From: Heloderma charlesbogerti
Lineage: Eukaryota; Chordata; Lepidosauria; Squamata; Helodermatidae
Assembly (NCBI GenBank): GCA_026122225.1
Contig: JANEZZ010002668.1
Coordinates: 434,001-498,000, forward strand
Length of the DNA: 64,000 nt
Direction: 5' to 3'
Below are positions 34,860 through 44,297 of the stretch, piece by piece (the stretch's first letter is position 1; each line of letters starts with the position of its first letter). Position numbers and translations under genes: made by a program. The notes under the pieces are model-generated. The model did not search any database and was not told the DNA's origin. It saw nothing but the letters and a program-made list of their open reading frames with translations.

Positions 34860-37500
34860 TGTGTAACATCTGAAACTTGAGCACATCCTTCCTTCAAATA
34901 TCTTTTCAAAGCTCACCTTTTTCATAAGTTCCTGAATCCATTTATGTACATTTGGGGTTTAATTTGCTTTCCAGTGTTGCCACATGATATGCTTAGCTGT
35001 TAGTGTGGCCATACCAAACCAGGCAGCATGCCCCTCTTCCACATCCCAATTGCCCAGAATGTATCTCACTAAGGCAAGGACATCTTTTACATTGAGTGAG
35101 GCTTCAAGAACCATGTTGATTCTGGTTGGGATCTGAAGCTAGAAAAGCTATTGGGCAACTCCATAATATATGCACTAGATTAGCCTGCACACTGTTGAAT
35201 CTCCAACACTTATCATCCTTTGAGTTGCCCAGGCATCTGAAATGTTCTAGTATCCAATGGTCCCTTTTGTGTATAAAGTATTTTGCTGTATGAGATGAAG
35301 CATGAGATCTATGTTAGATGGTTTGACAGATTTCAAGCCTGCTTCCCAATGGCCCCCTGCAGTTCCCACTCTGGCCCCAAGATGGTCACACACCCTTCTC
35401 CTGGCCCCACCCACTTCCCCCCAACCAACAGTCATTTGATGGTTTCCCAGCTTTTGTGTGTTTTTCCCCATTCTAAAAGGCTGAAATGTCTCTCCTAAAG
35501 CTTAGTTACTGGCAGTAAGATCTTTAAGGACAATAACGGGGCGTGCGGGGGGGGGGGTAATTTTGACACTAACCCATTTGCCTTTGGTTCCACCCCCTTT
35601 ACCTGTCACGTATCTCTTTTGTCCCTGCTGAACTTCAATAGCTAAAATCAAAACACAGACAAGAGGCTTCTATCCACGACTCTTTAATCCTTTTATTTCA
35701 ATGGGTCATACAGATGCTAATTGTCAGTAATTCACAGTCTACAAAGGAAATGCCTTCAGGAAGTTCAAAGAGAAGCCAGGAAGATTGAAAGTCGCCTACT
35801 GTTTGAGAAAAGGCGGGCACGCTTTCCTAACTTAAGGGGTAGGGGGGATCTCCCTCTGTCTCGAGAGAAATCTGTTCCTGCTGGGACAATTGGGCAGATC
35901 GCCTCAGCTCTGCCCCTGCCATCTCTCTCTTGTCCCTGCATCTGTGCCTGGCATCTAAGAATTCAGGCTCTCCAAGCCCCACCTCTCCCTGTTTGCTATC
36001 TCTCATAGGGGTGTGTGAAGAGAGGCTCTCTCCATCCAGCTGGACTATTGAAACCTGAGGAGTCTGTCCCTCCCTGTCTGGAAGAGTCTGGGAAAGTTTC
36101 TCCCCCACATTTTGCGGTTGGACTCTGAGCTATTCTGCCACTGCCTATGCTCAGAGGCACCGCTGACATCAACTTTGGCTATGCCCGCCATTGGAATGTG
36201 GCCCCTAAGAATTTCTCTGAAATGGAATTTGGAACTGAGGCTGAAAGAGGTTCCCCACCCCTGCCATACAGGAATTTGTTGGTCTTAGTTAAGTCTGTCC
36301 CAGCCTGTGCCTTCTGAAGTGGGTCTGGGGCATCTGTGGCAGCCAATGCATCTGGGCTGAATTTGTTAGTGATACTATGATTCGGTTTTAGATGTTGTCA
36401 GGCTGTTGTGGAAGGTAAGCCAAATTAATCTTGTAACACTCCAAAGGGCTTGAACACATCTTCTTTGGTGAGGAGCTGAAATAGGAAATAAAAGCCTTTG
36501 TCAGCCCATGTTTTCTACATTATCTCTTTCTGTTAGCTATCAAGATGTGTGGTTTGCCCCCAGATGGTGTGCAAATGGGTCAAACTGAAGCTGGTTGGCC
36601 ATTGTTTTCCAGACCTGCCAGGTGGACTGTACTGTGGGAGTGTAATGTGCAAGATATATAAAGTAAATTGAGCCCAGTGATTTATAGCAGGGCTGCCTCA
36701 GCGGCTTCTATTCTGGCCCATTCCAGTAAGCAATGATCTGATTTTTCCGCAGTTATTAACTTCATATTATAATTTCGCAGATTAAGAAGGTTAAAGCCAC
36801 CTTGCTGAACCAGACATTGCAATTTTGAAAATGTGATGCATGGTCTGGTGCCTGCAGCCTGTGTTGTTTTCTATATGAAGAAGCAGGCCTTACTGGTTCT
36901 TTAAATAAACAACTTTACTAATAAACAAGTAAAGAGTTCAGTTACTGTGCTGCATGGAGTTCTTGCCTTCTTGGGAGCTGGCCACATCTTGTCTTCTAGC
37001 TAGTCTAAACCAGTTCGTGGTTATCGTCAGCAGATACACAACAAGTCAAAGAGACAGTGCACTGTTCCCACACACCCCACAGAAATATTTTAAACAGTTT
37101 TGTTCGAGGTATTTTGACAAATTGTGGAAGGGAGTCCTCTCAGGATATAAATCAGTCTAGTCAGGACATTCATTTTTAGAATGTTGATTTTACCCCCAGA
37201 GGCTTGTTGGAAATGTCAACTAACTGTCCAGATACAATTTTACCTTTGCAATAATTTTCTCTTATGTTAACTGCCATTTTTAATTGTTTTGGTATATATA
37301 GAGAGGTCTAAATAATTTAAAATTTATTTTTTCCATACAAATGGACAATTTGTAAGGTGATTACGACAGAGGGCTTTGCTCAGAGATAGGGCTTCCAACT
37401 TCTCCCAATTAATTCTATATCCTGAAAGGGTGCCAAAATTATTGATCAGAGATATAAGCTTGAGAATTGAGATATTTAGATCTGTCAGAAATAGCTGTTT
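34860..37500 (-). mobile_element. L1 LINE ORF2 remnant with internal insertions
   Basis: Translating the minus strand in several frames gives, in order from about 37500 downward: ISILKLISLINNFGTLSGYR, INWEKLEALSLSKALCRN, LTNCPFVWKK, GGKINILKMNVLTRLIYIL, QGGFNLLNLRNYNMKLITAE, STWQVWKTMANQLQFDPF, KDDKCWRFNSVQANLVHILW (a C-terminal Cys segment), AKHIMWQHWKA and VHKWIQELMKKVSFEKIF. This is the order of the L1 ORF2 thumb and C-terminal region. Two unrelated stretches (about 35345-36290 and 36880-37090) interrupt it and may be later insertions. One ends at GGTTCCCCACCCCTGCCATA, which looks like a hAT-type terminus. Very decayed. Confidence 0.65.
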
Positions 37501-37582
37501 ATGCTACTTTCCTATTTAGGAAATCCATGTCAAAATCCATGTTCACATAAACAGGTAGAGACATTGTGACACAGAATGTGAA

Positions 37583-37602
37583 CACACACACACACACACA
37601 AA
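37583..37602. repeat. (CA)n microsatellite, short
   Basis: About 10 CA units. Confidence 0.9.
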
Positions 37603-37995
37603 CATCTATATCTATATCTACCTTACGTGTACACATTATGAGGAAATTAATCTCTTCAGAAATTCAGGAGAAGATGATGCGTTCATTCAAGGAGTTTCTT
37701 ATAGCAACTTAAATTTTCTCTCAAGTCAGGAGAGATTTATTTCAATCACTGTGAAAATGATATGCAGAGGACAGCTGAATTCATACAGAATTTCTCAGAG
37801 CTTTCAAGCTCAAAGGCAAAGACATAAAGAGGAAAAAACATACTTCAATCTCTGGTGAGGCATGTTTACGTGAGAATATACTCTGCCTATTCAAACATAA
37901 TATTTGCAATTTTGCCTAACATTTCAAGTTTACATATCAAGATGACAGGTGGCAATGGAAAAATGTAACATTTGAGGGACTGGATCCATCACCAT

Positions 37996-38835
37996 GGAAC
38001 ATAAGAGCCATGTTGTATCTAGCCAAAGCTCTATCCAGTCCAACGTTCTGTTTCCACAGAGGCCAGCCAGTCTCCTTTGGGAAGCCCACAAACAGGATAT
38101 AGGTACAATAGCACCCCCTGACACTTGTGTTCCCCAGCAACTAGTATTGAGAAGCATACTGCCTCTGATCCATGAAGTAATATATGGCCAACACGACTAG
38201 TAGCCATTGACAGACTTATCCTCCATCAATCTGCCTAATCCCCTTTTGAACCCATTCAAGCTGGTTGCCATCATCACTATATCTTGTGGAAGTTAATTCC
38301 ATAGTTTAACCATGCACTGTGTGAAGAAGTACTTTCTTTTATCTGTCCTGAATCCTCTTACCTATCTTTTTTCTAAGGTGAAACATCCCAAACACTGTAA
38401 CCTTTCTTTACAGAGGAGTTGCTCCAGCCCCTTGATCATACTGGTTGTCCTTTTCTGCACTTTTTCCAGCTCTACAATATCGTTTTTGAGGTGTGGTGAC
38501 CAGAATTGTATGCAGTATTCCATAGTACTTGTATAAAGGCATTATGATACGGGCAGTTTTATTTTCGATTCCTTTCCTAATGATCCCCAACATGGAATTT
38601 GCCTTGTTCACAGCAGCCACACATGTGGTCAACAGTTTCACTGAGTTACCCACCACAACACCAAGACCCCTTTCCTGGTCAATCACTACCAGCTCAGATG
38701 GCATCAGCAAATACGTGAAATTAGGATTTGTTGCCCCAATGTGCATCACTTTACATTTCCTTACATTTAATGGCATTTTCCATATTCCCTGTTTCATTCT
38801 CCCAAAATAATTCTGAACATTCTCTTTATATCAGT
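37996..38835 (-). mobile_element. CR1 LINE, 5'-truncated and decayed
   Basis: The reverse complement carries the same 3' UTR type as 32458-33722 (ending ACATGGCTCTTATGTTCC) and part of the ORF2 C-terminus: NVRKCKVMHIGATNPNFTYL, VVIDQERGLGVVVGNSV, AAVNKANSMLGIIRKGIENK and IIMPLYK. A small break after PLYK shifts the frame. Confidence 0.85.
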
Positions 38836-40229
38836 TCAACCAATAGCGGACCAGGGGCTTCATCACTACCACTGCCACAGAATCCCTTAGCAGATTGCAT
38901 AATATAGATTTATAGTAAAGTTGTATAACCAACTGAACCTATTAGAAGTGCAGCAAAATGTCACTGCCTTTGAGCTTTGCTGGATCATAGCCAACCTTTC
39001 TATACTTTTAATTTAAATAAAATCCAGAACTTTGTTGTCTGTATTCAGATCTGGAAAAATTTACAGTGTAACTGTTCTTTTGCCTTATGCATCTTATAAC
39101 AGAGCTAATTGAGAATAATACTTACAAAATTGTAAGTGCAGCTGTATCTATAAAAAATAAAATTCACTGACAGTAACGGGATTTTTTTTCCCATTCTCTG
39201 TTTTATGTTCAAACATTTCTCTTTAGAAATGCAGACGCTCATGAAATTCCCTAGAGAGTTACAGAATAATTCATTAATCAATGAAATACAAGATACAAGT
39301 ATTAGGGAATACATCAATGTACTCCGAAAGCAATATATCACCTATGACCTCAGAAAGTCCTTCTGCAAGAATAATCTTTATTCTTTATGTCTTAGCCTGC
39401 TTTGGTTCTTTCTCAGGAGACAGAAGATGGAAGGTACTTTAAGAAGTCTTTGGTTTTTATATATTTTCAAATATAGGTAGCTATTAGGAAATAATCCAAC
39501 ATATCCCAGCTAGTGACAAACACATATCCCATATACAAGAAGACAGTCATCAGGTGAGAAAGTTTTCCAGACATAATGCAACTGGGCTGGATTGAAAACG
39601 AATTCAAGTAGTTCTAACAACAAATCTATGCACCCAACCAGCCTCTAAAACAGAATTATTGATGCTGTGGAAATCAACAATAAGAGGACAACCAGAGATC
39701 TCCAGTATGTCAAATACATCTTTAATATTAAAGTACTCTCTGTTCCAGTGAAACTTGCAAGACGGAATATAATTTTTCTTTAATTCTCTCTCCCAAAAGG
39801 ATTCAAGTACGCATTATAAAATACTTGTGAAAGAGTCAAGTTCGATGGGCAGGGATGAAGTGTTCTAGTTTTTTCCAAAACCCACCCCATCTATCAATCA
39901 TTGGTCATAGATAGCACAAAAACTTTATCAAATCGCTTCTGCTCCTAACAAAAACCACATACAGCCTCAAGGTAAGGAAGATTTGCCTCAGCTCCTAATT
40001 CACAAGTTTTTGTCCAGGAGGAGCAGCAAAGGAGGCAGCGTGCACTGAAAACGCAATAGGATAGGAAAGGAAAAAAAACCAAGATGTGAATGGACAGCTG
40101 CCACTTGACACTTATGTCACAAGGAGCTGGTTCACATGTAACTGATGAGCTTATTTGGAATGAGCAGGTGTGCTGGTGCCCAATCACTCCCACTTGGCTT
40201 CTCCTGCCAATGGGAGTGGTAAACAAACT
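38836..40229. other. No gene seen
   Basis: AT-rich sequence. Open frames of 60-90 codons have no recognisable domain. Confidence 0.4.
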
Positions 40230-41058
40230 AGGGCCCCATCTATATGGTACCGCTTTAACCCCCCACCCCATCGCAACTGCACAGCAATGCGGCTTCAAAT
40301 CAGCAAGCCCTGCAATACACTCGCGATGTACTGTGCGCTTCCCCAACAGACTTGCCGTACCCTTTTTTTGCTATTATACTGAAATGCACAGCTGTGCAGT
40401 CCGGTGAGTGTGGGGGCATGAGACTTTAGTGACTGTTTTTTATTTGAGGGGCTCTGCTATGTCTTTCCGTCCCTTTTTAGATAAAAGGTGGGTGTTTTGT
40501 GCTCCTTCATTTCCACACCATCACATTGTCAGTTCCCCAGCCTGAGACTCTCACAATGGTTTGCACTCACAAGCGTGAGTTCTGTGTGCCTGGCCATTGC
40601 TCCAAAATGGTGGTCAGAGCGATGTTGGTCCTCCCCCATGACGACTCCCGGCCTTTAGGTACTGAGTCCAAAAGCAACCATTGTGAAGATACGAAGCTGA
40701 AAAAATGTGCGAAAGTGTAATTAAATAGATGAAAACGCCCCTCTGTGCCTCTGTAACTGCGCAGCTGCGAAGGGATGGGGGAGTGAAGAGGCATCACAGA
40801 GTGATGCAGGCACTACGCAGGCCTACAATACGCCCATTGCAAAATGTGAAGTCAGTTTGGGGAAGGGACAGATGGCTCACAAGCGCAGGGAAACCCCTAG
40901 CAAAGGAAAAACATCGCAGCAAAATGACTCCTTGGAATGCCACATTTTCCAGGCGAAAACCAAGGATGGCTGCGAAGTCGCAACTGTGTCATCTATCACG
41001 AGGGACCTTGACTCGCACACACACACCCCGAAGTACAAGCTGGGTGTAGATGGGGCCT
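40230..41058. mobile_element. Non-autonomous element with AGGGCCCCATCTA ends
   Basis: Left terminus AGGGCCCCATCTATATGG, right terminus GGTGTAGATGGGGCCT, forming imperfect terminal inverted repeats of about 15 bp. The interior is GC-richer than its surroundings with no transposase; its open frames are composition effects. Flanks show no convincing duplication, so the superfamily is a guess (hAT-like ends). Confidence 0.5.
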
Positions 41059-42232
41059 AGAAAACCTCTATCTGTGGTTTGTTTAGCATTATGTCCAAAC
41101 TGGGATCCCTGGCTTGTTTCTCTCCTAACAAGCTGGAATAAGAAACCAAGAAAAATTGTTTCAGTAAACTAGTTAATATTAACCACAGCTTAAGTTTCAG
41201 ATAAAATGCTAAATTGTGGTTAATTGAAATCAGAAGTGAAAGCTCCCAATCTCCTTGCAGCCACGCTGGAGGTGGAGAGGGGAGGAAGGAATACAGGATC
41301 TTGAGTTTAGTGTCTATGAGTATCCAGGATCTACTGTAATTTGGCTCTTCTGCTTCCCAGACTGTTTCGATCTACAGCCCTCCATTTGGTCATATGCTAA
41401 CTTTATGTAACATTATTTAACAAGGTGTTTCAATTCATTTGTTTTCTTCTTTCCCTTTCTTCTTTTGGACTGTAACTCATTATGGTGCAGACCCATCAAT
41501 TAACTCTTTCTATAGCAAAGCACCTAATAATATCAACAACAACCACTAATTGCCCTGTGGGAAGGATTCCAGGGAAAGAGGAAAGGAGGGAGGTGAAGAC
41601 AACCTCAGAATCTGCTCCAACTGGACTATCCCCTCCCCCCACAGGGCCACCTACCACGAAATGTTCTGTGGGAAGGATCCTGACTGCTTGTTATATTTTG
41701 ATATTGTTTGTGATTTTATTAATGTATTTTATGCTACTTATAAGACACCTTGGAAGCATTTGTATCCTCAGAGGATAGAAACAACAGCAAGAACAACAGC
41801 AGCATGAAAGACTTGCATGTTCTCTATAACAAAGAGAAGAGCAAGTTTTAAGAGCTTAGCACAATTCCAACTTACCAAATGAACCTCAAATGCTGCTGTT
41901 TAACAATTTGCAGTCAGTTGGAGTTACCTGGAAACAGAGAAAGAAAGAGTCCAGAAGTCAGTGACTACAGTAATTTTTTCTTCCCAATGCCATTGTCTCA
42001 TCTGCTCAAATGTTCTTCTCTTCTCCACACTCTACCCTGTTTTGATTTGCTCCTGGGAACAAATCATTACAATATCATTGCAACTACATCTAGACACCTT
42101 CTTTGTTCCCTGTTCCTGCACTGCTTCATCTACTCTACTGGGAACAGCTTCATCTAGGATCATTTGCTGCCCACCTAAAATGAATGGAATTTTTTTAGTG
42201 ATAGAATGAATACATCCAGCTCCCCCAACTCC
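41059..42232. other. No gene seen
   Basis: Unassigned. A segment near 41690-41810 (TTTATTAATGTATTTTATGC, CACCTTGGAAGCATTTGTAT) may be an old LINE 3' end. Confidence 0.35.
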
Positions 42233-42277
<45 letters not shown>

Positions 42278-42310
42278 TTCCTTCCTTCCTTCCTTCCTTC
42301 CTTCCTTCCT

Positions 42311-42345
<35 letters not shown>

Positions 42346-42358
42346 TGCGTGCGTGCGC
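42233..42358. repeat. Compound microsatellite (CTTT)n(CTTC)n(GA)n(GTGC)n
   Basis: About 75 bp of pure pyrimidine on the plus strand, then a (GA)n purine run and GTGC units. Open frames spanning it are spurious. Confidence 0.97.
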
Positions 42359-43229
42359 AAAAAGAGAGATTCGAAATGTGAAGATAAACTGTTAGGTCTG
42401 TGTGGCATGGGGCTATCTCCCCATCTCCCTGCACCTGATTTTGTTTGGCAAGTGTCCTTTAAGACAGTTGGTTTGTTGGGACTGGGCCACACATATCTCC
42501 TCGAAAATAACAGCTGGCCCCTTTCTTTTTGTAGCCTAATTAAGAGCAGGTGTGTCATTCCTGTGCCATCCTCTTTTGTCTAGCCCTGATAAAAGGCTGC
42601 AGAGGTTTTGCTTCTCAAGAGTCTATTGGTAGCTGCCAATGTTCTGGACCTTGGCTTCCATCCTGACAAGGAAGAGGAGGATTATGAAGCATTCCCTGGT
42701 GACTGTTGTGTGGGAGGAAATGCATAATAGATAGTATAAAAGTGTAGGTTCTGTTTGTGACTAATGTATCCTGTGTTTCCCTTCTGTCTTTGTAAAAGAT
42801 CTGTTAATAAATATACACTTTCTTCTAATTTGGTTGGTAAGTGTGTGCTTAAGATTTCTGACCAAGACCCCAAGGAGAGAGTTTTTTCTTCCCATGTGGC
42901 CTAACCATCCAGGAACAATATCAAGGTATTTGATCTGAACTTTAGAAGGGGGAGTTTCTGCATAAAGGAGCTCAAGTAATCTCCAGCTCTGTCACAGTCT
43001 GCATGAACCAGAGAATAGGGTATCTACTGAAAGAGACTCAAAATTAATGGCAAGTCTTATGTCCCCTTGCATGTCTCCTAGCCAACCACAGAGTGATTGT
43101 TTTAGCCAATTGCTAATTGAGGAGGTAAAAAAAACCCTGCCCTAAGAACCTTGAGCTACATGGGCTGGAAAGAGACCAATAGAAACAGAAGCATTCTACC
43201 TATTAGTGCTATGGGACCTGATTGTGATT
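42359..43229. other. No gene seen
   Basis: Unassigned sequence, including an AATAAATATAC segment near 42808. No exon recognised. Confidence 0.4.
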
Positions 43230-43365
43230 TTAATGTTCTATATATTTTAAATTGTTTTATTGTGTGCTGTTTGGTTTTAATTTTTGTGAACCACCCAGAG
43301 AGCTTCGGCTATTGGGTGGTATAGAAATGAAATAAATAAAATAAAATAAATAAAAATAAATTGTA
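43230..43365 (+). mobile_element. L2-type LINE 3' end
   Basis: TTTTTGTGAACCACCCAGAG, AGCTTCGGCTATTGGGTGGT, ATAGAAATGAAAT, then an AATAAAATAAA tail. Only the 3' UTR is left. Same tail as at 7150 and 51206. Confidence 0.7.
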
Positions 43366-43580
43366 CAAATAGACTCCTAAATTAGATCCCTCTGAACACA
43401 CCCTTGTTTTTCAGTTTTAAAAAAATCCAGATTGTTTACCAATTTGTAGTACTTGTAACTCATAAATAGATAAGACCCACCATAACAATAAGTAATTCTC
43501 AATCATCCTAGATTCTGGCAATTTTGTATTGATATACATAGAGTTCTCTTTCTTTTTAACGTGCAGCAATATATGTTGAA

Positions 43581-44053
43581 GAGTGCAATCCTATGGGGAT
43601 AGGCGGCCGCCTCTGAACTCGGAGGTGACCGCCTATCCAATGCAGGGCAGGAGAAGCACGGAGGGGATCGTCCCCTCCACGCTTTAGCTGCCCAGCCTTT
43701 GCAGCTAGACAGCCAATTTCTAGTCGCGGGAAGGCAGAGCGGAGCGGGGGGGGGGGGCTGCTGACACATAGGATGTATGGTACCAGCATTTCTGCCTTCC
43801 CCGCCCTGGAACGCCCCCTGGAACACCCTGTTTTCCCGCTCTGTGCTCCTCTTCCAAGCGCAGAGTGCGAGGCTGTTCTGAGCTGCCTGTGAGGCTGTTC
43901 TGAGCTGCCTGTGAGGCAGCGCTGGGGGGGTGAGTCAGGTCTCCAGGAACTGACCTTGGAGTGCAGGCGCCGAGGCTGGTTCCCAGAAACTGACATATCC
44001 TATGGCCGTCTAGCCGCTGACTAGTGGCCATAGGATTGCTCCCTAAATTGCAT
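43581..44053. mobile_element. GC-rich non-autonomous element with inverted ends
   Basis: Ends GAGTGCAATCCTATGG and CCATAGGATTGCTCCC are inverted repeats. Just inside the left end is a hairpin GGATAGGCGG ... CCGCCTATCC. A 24-bp unit (GAGGCTGTTCTGAGCTGCCT GTGA) is tandemly duplicated at about 43870-43915. Coding frames here are composition effects. Confidence 0.55.
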
Positions 44054-44277
44054 TATACTACTTACAGCCTAATGCCTCAATTTATCAAGGTTGGTTTGAA
44101 TACTCAATTAGTCTCTAGCATGTGAGTATTTAATCCTGATTTTGTGTCTCCCACAAATCTAATACACTGCTTCAGCTCCAAATATTTTTTAAAATGTTGA
44201 ACAGCAATGGACCCAGAGCAACGTCCTGTGAAACATCAGTTGTAACCTCCAGCTTGCTTGAGAACAATTGACTATAT

Positions 44278-44287
44278 TACCATTCTG
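44278..44287. repeat. Target-site duplication, left copy (BovB copy 4)
   Basis: TACCATTCTG, identical to 47528-47537 on the other side of the insertion. Confidence 0.85.
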
Positions 44288-44297
44288 TTGTTGTTGT

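Noticed and set aside
42175..42583. Frames of about 125 codons with Phe/Leu/Ser or Lys/Glu/Arg runs
   Set aside because: Translations of the compound microsatellite.
43503..44031. Overlapping frames of 100-146 codons in the GC-rich block
   Set aside because: High GC and an internal tandem repeat explain open frames in several phases; the block has transposon-like inverted ends.
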